DNA from: Tritrichomonas foetus
Taxonomy: Eukaryota; Parabasalia; Tritrichomonadida; Tritrichomonadidae
DNA length: 64,000 nt
Reading direction: 5' to 3'
Assembly (NCBI GenBank): GCA_001839685.1
Contig: MLAK01000769.1
Location: 1-64,000, forward strand
A program made the translations under genes and the position numbers. Positions 10,509 through 20,083 of the stretch are shown piece by piece (within the stretch, counting starts at the first letter, position 1; every line of letters begins with the position of its first letter). Under the pieces are notes generated by a model. The model searched no databases. It was not told the DNA's origin and saw only the letters and a program-made list of their open reading frames with translations.

Positions 10509-11084
10509 ATGGCAGAGGACACTGAATACAAAGTAGTCATGATTGGTGATGCCAACGTTGGTAAAACCTCCCTCGTCAATCAATTCTATCGCCGAACATT
10601 TAATATAAACGAAAGCCCGACAATTGCTGCATCTTATATTCAAGTTCCTATTAAACTTAAAAACGAAACCATTCGATTGAACATTTGGGACACAGCTGGA
10701 CACGAAAAGTTCCACTGTATTGTTCCCCTCTACGCAAGAACGGCTGATGCATTAATTGTGATATTTGATATCACATCTGAACAATCTTTTGAAAATGCTA
10801 AAAACTGGTTTTATTCACTATGTGAAGAAATTGGGAAATCGCCCGTTTCTGTGCTTTGTGGAAATAAAATTGATTTATTGGATGAAATCGATACAGAGCC
10901 TTTTGAAACCTGGGCTAAAGAAAACAACGTGATTTTTGAGCTGACATCGGCAATGACAGGAAAAAATGTCAGAGAAATGTTTACAAGGGTTGGAGAAGCA
11001 CTTTTGAATGTTGGCTTGCCAAATGATGCGAAGCAAACAGAATATGTTCGAATTGAACAGCCAGCAAGTAGCTGCAACTGTTGA
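10509..11084 (+). CDS. Rab5/Rab21-like small GTPase with altered switch II
   Basis: A 191-residue Rab with P-loop GDANVGKT (13-20), switch I Thr (T38), DTAG (61-64), NKID (119-122), SA (147-148) and a C-terminal CNC (189-191) suited to geranylgeranylation. The switch and FDITSEQSFENAKNW wording is closest to the endosomal Rab5/Rab21/Rab22 group. Odd: the residue after DTAG, normally the catalytic Gln, is His (H65), which in other GTPases slows intrinsic hydrolysis. Likely role: vesicle tethering at early endosomes (inference). A VPS9-like protein, the GEF family for this Rab group, is encoded at 51039. Confidence 0.88.
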   Translation: MAEDTEYKVVMIGDANVGKTSLVNQFYRRTFNINESPTIAASYIQVPIKLKNETIRLNIWDTAGHEKFHCIVPLYARTADALIVIFDITSEQSFENAKNWFYSLCEEIGKSPVSVLCGNKIDLLDEIDTEPFETWAKENNVIFELTSAMTGKNVREMFTRVGEALLNVGLPNDAKQTEYVRIEQPASSCNC

Positions 11085-11288
11085 GCTTTCTAAGGACATG
11101 TTTTTATTTGTATTTAATGAAATGACAAATGATTGATTGGTCATCATTGTTGTCAAGTTTGAGTTTTATATTTATTTTTCTTTTCACCAAACTAATATGA
11201 AAAATAAATTGATGTTTTACCCTTCATAAAAGTACAATTTTTATATATTTCGTGTCTATTCCTAATCTATTCTTTTGTTATTCAAAAA

Positions 11289-11445
11289 TTTCTTATATTT
11301 TAAGCATTTCTTATATTTTAAGCATTTCTTTTCTTTTGAGCATTTTTTTTCATTTAAGCTTTTCTTTTCATTTAAGCATTTCTTTTATTTTGAGCATTTC
11401 TTTTATTTTAAATACTTTTTTTCTATTTTTAAGCATTTCTTCTGT
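11289..11445. repeat. Degenerate T-rich tandem repeat (AAGCATTTCTTTTATTTT-like)
   Basis: About eight imperfect copies of a 15-20 bp unit built on AAGCATTTCTT, with GAGCATTT and AAGCTTTT variants, lie between the 3' ends of the convergent Rab and IBD genes. Reading frames through it give Phe/Ser/Leu-rich peptides that only mirror the repeat and are not genes. The rest of the 11085-11619 gap holds nothing else I can recognise. Confidence 0.75.
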
Positions 11446-11619
11446 TTAAAATTTCTTTCTAAAACTTTTCTTGTGCATTAAACATTTGTCCTTGATGATA
11501 GAAAAAATTACTAAACAACTTAAAGAAAACGATAAAGAAAGAATCAGAAGAAAGTCCAAAATTCCATTTAAAATACAAATAATTTTTTTAATTGAACACT
11601 AAAATTTCTAATTCTATTT

Positions 11620-12753
11620 TTAAAATTCATTTCTAGAATCTAAAGAAAACAGTCCGAGTTCATCTTGGATCTGATCCATTTGCCAAAATACTCCCTGATC
11701 AACATTAAAATCAAGAACATCATCTTTTTCATACAAAGTATTGCTATCATCGGTATTCATCGAATAATTATCAAGATAATCGTTATTATACTCGCTATAT
11801 TCTGTACTCTCACTATTTTCACTTACAATGTCATTATAAAAGGCAAGATTCGAATCATGATTGCTATTTTCCACAATGCATGTGAAATTACTCATTGAAT
11901 TTAATGTATTATATTCGTTAAACCGTCTTTGCTGATGTACTGTATTGTTGTTATTTATTACAATATTGAAAGTTGAATGATTTTGATTTTGCTGTGAATT
12001 AACAGGTGTTGGGGGACGAGAAGAAATCGAATTTCTGTGATTTCTATAAGATGCAAGTCCTTCAAGTGAGATGGTGAAATATTTCTTCGGTTTTCCATCA
12101 GTTTCATTTTCACTTGAATTGCTGTTGGTTGAATCAATGAATGGTGATGGAGAATCGATTTTATTAGAAGTTATAATTGAGTTGAGTGAGTTCACATTTT
12201 CTGGGTTTTTGATTGATGAAAAAGTGCCAATTTTCCGAACAGTCCATTTTCTCAATTCTGTGTTATTATCCTTCAGGATTGGAAAGGCATTCGATATTGC
12301 TATTGCTGCCTCTGTTCGCCCGAGTGAAGAATTGTACCCCATTTTTTGGAGGGACCCGTTAATTGATGATTTGCATTTCGATATGAGGAAACGTAACTGA
12401 TGAGTATTGATGGCTATGCCTTCGGGTAGCCAGCATACACCGCAAACCAGGCCGCGTGTAATGTCGTCTTTTGTGCCACGAACAACAAATCCTTTAATTT
12501 CATTGAGGATTTCAGAAAACGTTTCAATTCGCTTGTTACGCTGGCTTTTGAACGCCTTTGATGATATGTTGAATTTAAGATAAGTGTATCGACATTTGTC
12601 ATCGTCGGAAAGCATCCACCAAAATTGTGGGATTGAAGTGGAGAATGAGTTACTTTGGGATGGCTGTTGCGATGGAGATGGAGTCGATGATATGGAATGC
12701 GATGGGGAGGCTGCAGGGGAAGTTGCGGAGAGTGAGGCAGAGAAGCAGTTCAT
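11620..12753 (-). CDS. Initiator-binding-domain (IBD) transcription factor, IBP39-like
   Basis: The 377-residue protein has a Ser/Pro-rich N-terminus (1-40), then a region at about 41-175 that I read as the trichomonad initiator-binding domain: FWWMLSDDD near 44-52, then GVCWLPEGIAINTHQLRFLI (105-124), CKSSINGSLQKMGY (127-140) and ELRKWTVRKI (166-175). In Trichomonas vaginalis IBP39 this fold binds the Inr element at transcription starts. The rest (180-377) is Ser/Asn-rich and ends in an acidic-hydrophobic stretch around DVLDFNVDQGVFW that could activate transcription (inference). The gene has a good Inr 12 nt upstream of its own ATG, so self-regulation is possible. Whether it is the main Inr factor or one of the many IBD paralogues cannot be told here. 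Confidence 0.7.
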   Translation of the reverse strand: MNCFSASLSATSPAASPSHSISSTPSPSQQPSQSNSFSTSIPQFWWMLSDDDKCRYTYLKFNISSKAFKSQRNKRIETFSEILNEIKGFVVRGTKDDITRGLVCGVCWLPEGIAINTHQLRFLISKCKSSINGSLQKMGYNSSLGRTEAAIAISNAFPILKDNNTELRKWTVRKIGTFSSIKNPENVNSLNSIITSNKIDSPSPFIDSTNSNSSENETDGKPKKYFTISLEGLASYRNHRNSISSRPPTPVNSQQNQNHSTFNIVINNNNTVHQQRRFNEYNTLNSMSNFTCIVENSNHDSNLAFYNDIVSENSESTEYSEYNNDYLDNYSMNTDDSNTLYEKDDVLDFNVDQGVFWQMDQIQDELGLFSLDSRNEF

Positions 12754-12760
12754 GTGAGTG

Positions 12761-12767
12761 GAAGTGA
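12761..12767 (-). promoter_or_regulatory. Inr-like element of the IBD gene
   Basis: The minus strand reads TCACTTC, a full match to TCAYTWY. The A at 12765 gives a leader of about 12 nt, typical for trichomonads. Confidence 0.5.
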
Positions 12768-13324
12768 ACTTGATAACGTAAAGCTTTCAAAAGTCGAACT
12801 TTTTGATAACAACTTACGTAGAACGTTGTTTATAAGCTGCTACAGTTAAACTTTTTGATTTACCACATTTATAGAATTTTTTCAATATAATATTAGTATA
12901 ATAAATAAACTAGTTAATTTTTTGTTATTAAACAGAATTATTGAATTGATATTTCAATATATGTTTGAAATCTTTGATTGCTTTTCATAAATTTGAGACA
13001 AGTTGATAAAATTTTAAATTAACGATAGTTTTTAAAAAATGATCGATTTTATTTTAATTGATCGGAAAAATCGGTGATGGATGAGAACAAAAGGCGAAAA
13101 ATGTAGGAAAATAGGGCGGTAAAAAGATAAGAAGAAAGAGGAACATGAAATAAGAAATATTTGACGAAAGGAAAAAATAATTTGAGTAAATCCTGGAATT
13201 ATCCAGGAGTAAAAATTAAAGTATAAGATAAAATATCCATTAGGAGTTAAATGTAGAGGAAATAATACAAAAGTCAGATTACTAGCCAGTGAATGAAATG
13301 TTAAAAAAAAAAAAATAGAAAAAA
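12768..13324. other. Intergenic region between the IBD gene and tRNA-Leu
   Basis: AT-rich, no gene. A 99-codon open stretch (13032-13331) is Phe/Ile-rich, overlaps the tRNA gene and is rejected. The A-tract just before 13325 reads as a T-run on the minus strand and is the likely Pol III terminator of the tRNA. Confidence 0.55.
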
Positions 13325-13404
13325 TGGTCACCGCGGGGTTCGAACCCGCGCCCTTTCAGACTAGTGCCTAAAACTAGCGCCTTAGACCGCTCGGCCAGAT
13401 GACC
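13325..13404 (-). tRNA. tRNA-Leu (anticodon UAG)
   Basis: The minus strand folds as a class II tRNA. The acceptor GGTCATC pairs with GGTGACC (one G-T), the D-arm carries TGGCCGAGCGGTC, and the anticodon stem CTAGT/ACTAG holds loop TTTAGGC with anticodon TAG. A long variable arm and the T-loop GGTTCGAACCC (B box) follow. Discriminator A, no encoded CCA, no intron, followed by a T-run. Confidence 0.95.
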
Positions 13405-13501
13405 TTTCATTCATTCATTAAATCTATCTTTTTTAATCAATATTTGTTTTTACAAAGATCAATTTAATTCTTGAATCTGATGAATATTTCATTTTCTCAC
13501 G

Positions 13502-13508
13502 TCATTTT
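13502..13508 (+). promoter_or_regulatory. Inr-like element of the amino-acid permease gene
   Basis: TCATTTT matches TCAYTWY, 33-39 nt before the ATG at 13541; another copy lies at 13489-13495. Which, if either, is used is unknown. Confidence 0.3.
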
Positions 13509-13540
13509 ACAAATATTTATAGTCTAAAATAATACAAAAA

Positions 13541-14851
13541 ATGACTTTTTCAATCTCAATTTTTTTCATGTTCGGAGGCGATCTTCGCGTCTCCGATTTT
13601 CGTTTTCAAGCTCAAACAAAAGAACGTAACTTCGTTTTATTTCCTCCTGCGCCTACAAAAGATCGAATTTCTATGTTTACCGCCGTTATGTTTTTATTGA
13701 AAATCGGAATCGCCTCCGACCCGTTTATGTCGTCTCAAAACTACGATTGTGGCATTATTCAAGCATTTTTATTATGTTTCGCCCTCCTTCTTTTAATGCA
13801 GCTGTCAATCCACCTATATATCAAATGCTGGTTTTTTGGGGCTGCGTACAATTACACTGATTTATTTTCGATTATATTCGGACATCGATTTAGATTTATT
13901 CCCATTTTTTTAAATGTCGCAATATTCTCTTCTTTTATCATTTGGCACACATATGAAATATATCATAATTTGCAACTTTTTATAATCGAGCTATGGCCAT
14001 CATCCAGCTCCTTTCTTACTAACAAATGGTTTCTTTCCTATTTTATTAACTCATTTACACTTATTCCTATTATTTTAGTGAAGCGGTTAACTCATTTGAA
14101 ATTCATAGCTTATGCTGGAAATATTTCTGTTCTTGTCGCCATGATTTGTGCAATTTCCATTTTCTATCATCAGTATATGAATAATGAAACAATGATGTCA
14201 CAAGGCAAGCAGATGAAATTATTTTCAAGCGATTTAAAAAGTTCACTTGAATGCATAAACAGCTTCAACGAAGCTTTTTTCATTCATTCAATGATTCAAC
14301 TCATTTTTTGTGATATGAATAATCCAACTATCAGTCGATGTTTAGGTGCTACTTGGATCCAAGGCATTATTTCTGCATTTGTTCATTTTATTGGTTATCT
14401 GATTTGCACTTTTGCATCAACTGATCGAAAAGAAATGAATTTTTTCTATAATTTTGATCCACATTTGCCTGAGGTTTTTTGTGGAAGAATTGCTACATAC
14501 ATAATCACTATCACTTCTAGTCAAATATATACATATTATTTGTCTACCCAATTATCGGCAGTTGTTTTTACTGTTAGAACTTTTGATGCGGCTCCAGTTT
14601 TCATTCTTGGAATGAATCTAATTTTCCTGACGATTGGTTTGAACTTTATATCTGAACTCATCATTACAATTTTTGATTTTGTTGCTAGTGTGGGCTTTGT
14701 ATTTCTGATTTATGTGTTTCCATGTGTTTTTTATTTAAAGCTTTATCGATTCTCTCGTCCTGTTATGTCATTTCTTGCAATCTTTCTGATGGTGATTGGA
14801 ATTCCATTGAGTGCAGTGTTGATGTATTTTTCTTTAACATTTCATTTATGA
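13541..14851 (+). CDS. Amino acid permease of the AAAP (SLC36/38) type
   Basis: The 436-residue polytopic protein has about eleven hydrophobic segments: about 46-63, 69-93, 118-138, 160-180, 190-212, and six more to residue 434. Layout and the FTAVMFLLKIGI first-helix wording fit the amino acid/auxin permease superfamily, which carries neutral amino acids with H+ or Na+ across plasma or lysosomal membranes. Trichomonads depend heavily on amino acid uptake. The family call rests on overall pattern, not a single diagnostic motif. A nearby later ATG (codon 10) could also serve as start. Confidence 0.6.
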   Translation: MTFSISIFFMFGGDLRVSDFRFQAQTKERNFVLFPPAPTKDRISMFTAVMFLLKIGIASDPFMSSQNYDCGIIQAFLLCFALLLLMQLSIHLYIKCWFFGAAYNYTDLFSIIFGHRFRFIPIFLNVAIFSSFIIWHTYEIYHNLQLFIIELWPSSSSFLTNKWFLSYFINSFTLIPIILVKRLTHLKFIAYAGNISVLVAMICAISIFYHQYMNNETMMSQGKQMKLFSSDLKSSLECINSFNEAFFIHSMIQLIFCDMNNPTISRCLGATWIQGIISAFVHFIGYLICTFASTDRKEMNFFYNFDPHLPEVFCGRIATYIITITSSQIYTYYLSTQLSAVVFTVRTFDAAPVFILGMNLIFLTIGLNFISELIITIFDFVASVGFVFLIYVFPCVFYLKLYRFSRPVMSFLAIFLMVIGIPLSAVLMYFSLTFHL

Positions 14852-14883
14852 GCTGGTTGTTAATAAATTCTATTGCGCTGAAA

Positions 14884-14918
<35 letters not shown>

Positions 14919-15344
14919 TTCTATTTTCTATTCTACATTTTACATTTCAAAGTTATACATTTTACAGAGAGATAAGTACAATTACGGTAAATTTTACTTG
15001 CTCACTAAATCTCAAGGATAGATTAATAAACATAGGTCAATAAAATGAGTATAATAAAGTGAGTATCAATAATCGCTGATTGAATTACTGTCTGTCAATT
15101 ACATAACGCCAATGAAGAGGTTTCCAATTTCTATTCCTTAAAATATTCCTAATGATTGTGTACAAAGTATATATTTAATTAAAGAAGAAATTATTTATGA
15201 CTGCCCCCTAAAGTTAAGCTTTATGAATAAATATATTTCTAAGTTAAAAAATATTGACAAAATTCATAACTAGTCTAGGAAATATAAATAGATAGAATGC
15301 AAAGCTCCTTTTTTATTTAATTATGATGAAAATGGTGATAAATT
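14852..15344. other. Convergent 3' spacer with a long T-tract
   Basis: Holds a run of 31 T at 14886-14916, about 35 nt after the permease stop, then ordinary AT-rich sequence to the fumarase stop. No gene seen; a 99-codon open stretch is an artefact of the T-run. Such tracts are prone to length error in assemblies. Confidence 0.7.
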
Positions 15345-16739
15345 TTAGATCATCTTTGATGGAACTACCCATTCATCAAATTGTTCATCTGTCAATCCTC
15401 CAAAAGTAATTGCTGATTCTCTAAGAGATAAATTATGTTTGTTTGCATGCATTGCAATTTTCGCTGCTTTGTCATATCCAATGAATGGAGTAAGTGCCGT
15501 GGCAAGCATCAACGATCTATTCATTAAGTTATTAATATTTTCAATGTTAGCCTGAATACCTTCGACGCAGTTGATTCGGAATGATATGCAACAGTCTTTC
15601 ATGAGACGAACTGATTGCATGAAAGCATCAATGATTACTGGTTTATAAACATTCAATTCAAAGTTTCCTGAAGCTCCAGCAAGTCCAATTGTGCAATCAT
15701 TTCCAAAAACTCGTGTGCATGCCATAGTATTAGCTTCGCATTGCGTTGGATTAACTTTTCCAGGCATAATAGAACTTCCAGGTTCGTTTTCTGGAATGGT
15801 GATTTCACCAAGACCAGATCTTGGACCACTTGCTAACCACCTAATGTCATTTGCTATTTTGAAAAGTGCAGCAGCTAATGTTTTAATAGCTGCATGTGCT
15901 GCAATAATTGGTTCATGTCCGGCAAGTGCAGCAAATTTATTTGGTGCAGACCTAAATGGAATATTCATCTCTTTTTCAAGTTCTGCACAAATTCTATCTG
16001 AGAATTCTGGATGTGCGTTTAATCCCGTACCAACTGCTGTACCACCGATTGCAAGCTGGTAAATTCTTGGAAGGGTGTCATGAATGATTTCCATTGACAC
16101 ATTCAGTTCTTCTACATAACCAGAAAACTCTTGCCCTAATGTAAGTGGGGTTGCATCTTGTAAATGAGTTCTTCCGATCTTAATTATGTCTTTGAATTCA
16201 ACACTCTTTGCAAGAAGTGCATCCCTTAATTGAGTAACGGCTGGAATAACTTGATCATGAATTGCTTCTGCGGCTGCAATATGCATTGCTGTTGGGAAAA
16301 CATCATTTGAAGATTGACCTTTGTTCACATCATCATTAGGATGAACAGTCCTTTCATCACCCATTCCAGCTCCCATAAAAGTAGAAGCAATATTTGCAAG
16401 GACTTCATTCATGTTCATATTTGTTTGTGTTCCTGATCCAGTTTGCCAAATGCTGAGTGGAAACTCATGCTTAAAATGTTCCAAGATAACTTCATCTGCT
16501 GCTTTAACTATTGCATCGCGTTTAGCTGAATCAAGTTTCCCTAAATCAGTGTTAACTATTGATGCTGCACGTTTAATGCGTGCTAAAGCATGTATCAGTT
16601 CATGGGGCATTTTTTCTGTAGAGATACGGAAATTTTGAAGAGATCTTTGGGTTTGGGCTCCCCAATGACGGTCTGAAGGAACATTGATTGGTCCAAAACT
16701 GTCTTTTTCGACTCGAAAAGATTGTTGATCTGTTGACAT
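15345..16739 (-). CDS. fumC: Fumarate hydratase, class II
   Basis: The 464-residue enzyme interconverts malate and fumarate. Signatures are complete: GSGTQTNMN (101-109), HPND (133-136), SSND (143-146), the catalytic-His motif GRTHLQDA (H192) and [11 protein letters not shown] (321-331) with the active-site Ser loop. Length and wording are close to bacterial FumC, with no N-terminal targeting extension, so it is probably cytosolic. Known biology: Tritrichomonas ferments sugar largely to succinate by way of malate and fumarate, so this step has an obvious place. The start is the ATG at 16739; one further codon is GTG. Stop TAA runs into TAAA. Confidence 0.95.
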   Translation of the reverse strand: MSTDQQSFRVEKDSFGPINVPSDRHWGAQTQRSLQNFRISTEKMPHELIHALARIKRAASIVNTDLGKLDSAKRDAIVKAADEVILEHFKHEFPLSIWQTGSGTQTNMNMNEVLANIASTFMGAGMGDERTVHPNDDVNKGQSSNDVFPTAMHIAAAEAIHDQVIPAVTQLRDALLAKSVEFKDIIKIGRTHLQDATPLTLGQEFSGYVEELNVSMEIIHDTLPRIYQLAIGGTAVGTGLNAHPEFSDRICAELEKEMNIPFRSAPNKFAALAGHEPIIAAHAAIKTLAAALFKIANDIRWLASGPRSGLGEITIPENEPGSSIMPGKVNPTQCEANTMACTRVFGNDCTIGLAGASGNFELNVYKPVIIDAFMQSVRLMKDCCISFRINCVEGIQANIENINNLMNRSLMLATALTPFIGYDKAAKIAMHANKHNLSLRESAITFGGLTDEQFDEWVVPSKMI

Positions 16740-16745
16740 CACCTA

Positions 16746-16757
16746 AAAGTGAAATGA
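16746..16757 (-). promoter_or_regulatory. Double Inr-like element of the fumarase gene
   Basis: The minus strand reads TCATTTCACTTT, two overlapping matches to TCAYTWY, giving leaders of about 16 or 11 nt before the ATG at 16739. One of the best initiator candidates in the window. Confidence 0.55.
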
Positions 16758-18340
16758 AAAAGGTGCATAAAAGAAAATTTCAATAATACATCAAGTTTGA
16801 TATCATTCGAACAATAATTTTCAGACACAAAATTTCACTTTTTTCTTTCAATGATTGGTTTCATTTCACTTTACAATATCAAATAATCATTTATTATTGA
16901 ATGCTTGACATTCAATGTCAAGGTTTTCTAATACTTCACTAACCTAATATTTTATTTATATTTATTTTTGAAATGATTTTTCTTGATAGAAAGCGAATGC
17001 TGATGAAGAAAATGGATGACACCAAATTTATTTCGATTTTTAAAATATAATTCTAGACTCCTTAATATATTTCCAAACGAAATTGTTCATTAATAAATCA
17101 AGCATAATGAATCGTGGAAACCTAACACAGAAATATCTGCTCACTCGTAATTCTATAAAGTATTGAACTCTTTGAAAAAATCGTGTAATTGAATTTACTT
17201 CTCACCATATTTCTGTGATTTTCAATTCACAGATTCGAATATTTGCAAATAAATTATTTTAGTTGGGAGATTTTATCATGTTTCTCTCTTGGAAAAAAAA
17301 AAAAAAAAATGGTGCTAAACAAAATAGATTTTTTTAACGGAGATTTTTCAAATTCGGATACAATTTTTTTATCGGTAATCGATAAAATGCTCACATAAAG
17401 GGTTAATTCTAAAAACGAATCAATTTGAACACATGATTTCTCAACCAGTATTCATTGAATTGACCACTTTCTTTTTTCGAAAAAAAAATTAATAATCCCG
17501 TGATTGTATTATGTTTTCCATTTATTATTGGAAAAAATGTTCCATAATGGCCATATGTCCGGAACGTAAATACTCATCTGATTATTTGAGAATATTTTCA
17601 GAATCATGTCTATCTGATAATTTGAGATGAAGATATCAAAATACAATATTGTTCAAATTTATACTATTATGTATGATGCATCAAATAAATTTACCGAATT
17701 TTTAACCAAATTTTTCACTCGATTTGATTTTCCAATTATTGGTCTTCTTTAAATAAAATGAGGATATATTCACTTGATCATATCGATTTTACTTAAATTG
17801 TTTCTTCAAAAATAGAAACATTTTAAATGTTAGGTATTCTCAAATGATATTTCTTTAATATTTTGTCTCAACTAGAAAGATTATATTATCTAGAGATTTT
17901 CTGTTTCACATGTTTTGTAATATTTTCCTCATTAATTTTTGCGGAATGAGGAAGATAAGAATGCGGATAAATTTGCTTTATCCATTTTTTGAAAAAGAAA
18001 CGTGCTTATTTCTCTCACAAAAATTTGAATTAACACAGTTTGTTTCTCAGAAATTACAGTTAAATGCAATTCTACTTTTTGATAACAAATTTGTGAAAAA
18101 ATGCCCGTTTAAAAAAATGACCGTCAAAGCAAAAAAAAAACGTTCACTTTTTTATTTTCAGACTTTTTTGAATGTGTATCGTCCACCAAAACTACTCAAT
18201 TAAAGGCGAAATTCTGAGTAACGGAATTTTTTTAAAGAAATGAACGTTAAATTTCTGGAAGGATATAAAAATTTGAAGGGATTCCAATATTTCAATGAAC
18301 ATTTTAAATTAATTGAATTTAATTCAAAAACTCTTTGAAT
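16758..18340. other. Divergent intergenic region between fumarase and DYRK genes
   Basis: About 1.6 kb without a convincing gene. Contains a 17-A tract (17293-17309). A 97-codon open stretch (17910-18203) has no recognisable domain and an erratic composition and is not called. Presumably holds two promoters. Confidence 0.5.
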
Positions 18341-19729
18341 ATGGAAAGTGAACTGAAACATCATTTTCATTCTAAAACTTTCGCCAAATCTTTCACAACC
18401 GATTTTAAGATGCTTTCAGATTTACCAACAAGTGCAAGAACTAATCCAATCAGTCTGCCAGCCCTTGATGTTCCAGTTGCAATTAAGTTACCACAAACAC
18501 CAAGAATGTGTACATGCCGAAGAAATGTACATTCCAAACGGTCACCAATTATTGATGATGGACCTTTAACACCATCTGAAGCAATCAAAAACTATTCATC
18601 ATTTTTGATGCCATATGAAACAAAAGAAATTCAAAAATTCCATTCAATATATTTTGTTGGATATCCTGATGCCAAACTTTCTTCAGGTTATGATTCCAAA
18701 TTTCAATATAAAATTAATCCAAGAGATCATATTGCCTATCGATATGAAGTAATCAAAATTTTGGGTGGGGGGTCATTTGGCCAAGTGGTCGAAGCATTTG
18801 ACCATAAAAAGAAAAGGAAGGTTGCCATCAAAATTCTTATCAACGTCGAAGACGTAAAAGACGTAAGCAAAAATGAAGCAGACATCTTAGCGGCATTAAA
18901 CAAAAATCATTGCTCAAATGTAATCAAAGGAATCGATTATTTTATTTTCAGATCCCACGCTTGCATCACTTTTGAACTCCTCGGGCCAAACTTATATCAA
19001 TACTGGGCACGCCACAGTTTTCGCGCAATGAAGCCAAACCTCGTGAAGGATTATGCGATTCAAATTTTCAAAGCTTTAAAAGATTGCTCCAAACTCGGAA
19101 TTATTCACTGCGATATCAAACCGGAAAACATTTGCCAACGTTTAGATGACCCCAGCAAGATCAAAATTGTCGATTTCGGAAGCGCTTGTTTTGATAAGAA
19201 AAGAATCTACACCTACATCCAAAGTAGGTACTACAGATCGCCAGAAGTTATTCTCGGAATGAGCTACGGCTGTGGAATCGACGTTTGGAGCGTCGGCGTA
19301 ATGATTGTCGAATTTCTATCAGGAAGGACACTTTTTCCTGGTAGAAATGAGCTAGACATGCTGAATTTGATTGCTGAAGTTTTGGGACCACCCCCAAAGT
19401 ATTTAATCAAAACGAGCAAGAAGAAATATAATTTCTTCCACGAAGATGGAACGCTCAAGGCCTCATTCTCTTCTAAACCCGAGAGAGCTAAAAAGAGAAC
19501 TCTTGAGCAGATTTTAGGTGATGCTGCAAATCCAATTTTATTGGATTTCTTGAAGAAGTGCCTGACATGGGATCCACTTGCAAGAATAACTGCAGCACAA
19601 GCTTTAAAGCATCCATGGCTCAATTTTGATCCAAAAGACAACAGAACTGTAAGTCAATCAATTATTGTTCGTTCGAAAGACACAGAAAGCTTGCCAAGCT
19701 TATCTAAATACTCTCAAATTGCGGATTAA
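18341..19729 (+). CDS. DYRK-family protein kinase (DYRK2/4-like)
   Basis: The 462-residue kinase phosphorylates Ser/Thr after activating itself on a loop Tyr. Upstream of the kinase domain lies the DYRK homology region: LTPSEAIKNYSSFLMPYE, then a FVGYPDAK segment and DHIAYRYEV. Then come the G-loop GGGSFGQV (about 139-146), VAIKI, HCDIKPEN (about 255-262), DFGSAC, and the DYRK activation loop YTYIQSRYYRSPEV (about 290). HCD rather than HRD is normal for this family. The first ATG is at 18341; two codons upstream are opened only by TTG. The TAA stop runs into TAAATTAAA. A second DYRK lies at 40649; the two are clearly divergent. Confidence 0.9.
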   Translation: MESELKHHFHSKTFAKSFTTDFKMLSDLPTSARTNPISLPALDVPVAIKLPQTPRMCTCRRNVHSKRSPIIDDGPLTPSEAIKNYSSFLMPYETKEIQKFHSIYFVGYPDAKLSSGYDSKFQYKINPRDHIAYRYEVIKILGGGSFGQVVEAFDHKKKRKVAIKILINVEDVKDVSKNEADILAALNKNHCSNVIKGIDYFIFRSHACITFELLGPNLYQYWARHSFRAMKPNLVKDYAIQIFKALKDCSKLGIIHCDIKPENICQRLDDPSKIKIVDFGSACFDKKRIYTYIQSRYYRSPEVILGMSYGCGIDVWSVGVMIVEFLSGRTLFPGRNELDMLNLIAEVLGPPPKYLIKTSKKKYNFFHEDGTLKASFSSKPERAKKRTLEQILGDAANPILLDFLKKCLTWDPLARITAAQALKHPWLNFDPKDNRTVSQSIIVRSKDTESLPSLSKYSQIAD

Positions 19730-20083
19730 ATTAAATGAATGAATAAATATTATCACGGGAAATTAGAAATCTTTATTTTCATTTCATTTCATTTTTTGTT
19801 TCTGATTATGTGAAGTGAAATTGAATATTGACATCATTTTCTATACAGACATGCTACATGAAAAATATGTAAACTACTCAATTTACATCACCTGGAAAAC
19901 TGAGGTACACTTTTGGATTTTGAGTGATAAATACGAGCATTTCTTAACATGAAAAATGTTGGGGCTATCATTTGGTAAAGGTTGCCTTTGTGAGGAGCAG
20001 AATTTACGGCTTGAATGTCTTGTGATTGTACCATTGACTAAGTGTGTTTGATTTGAAAGTTTTTTTAAACGTACATTTTTCAA
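19730..20083. other. Spacer between DYRK and the Asn-rich coiled-coil gene
   Basis: AT-rich, same-strand gap with no gene or structured element seen. The sequence just before the next ATG is ACATTTTTCAA, without a TCAYTWY match. Confidence 0.5.

Noticed and set aside
11252..11481. Phe/Ser-rich frames in the T-rich tandem repeat
   Set aside because: Peptides copy the DNA repeat in two frames at once; not coding.
13032..13331. 99-codon frame overlapping tRNA-Leu
   Set aside because: Phe/Ile-rich, runs into the tRNA and its terminator, no domain.
14955..14985. Possible U6 snRNA core (TACAGAGAGATAAG)
   Set aside because: The AGC triad and flanking stem sequences of U6 are absent; chance match.
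17910..18203. 97-codon frame in the fumarase-DYRK spacer
   Set aside because: No recognisable domain, irregular composition, no promoter motif; could be real but cannot be supported.
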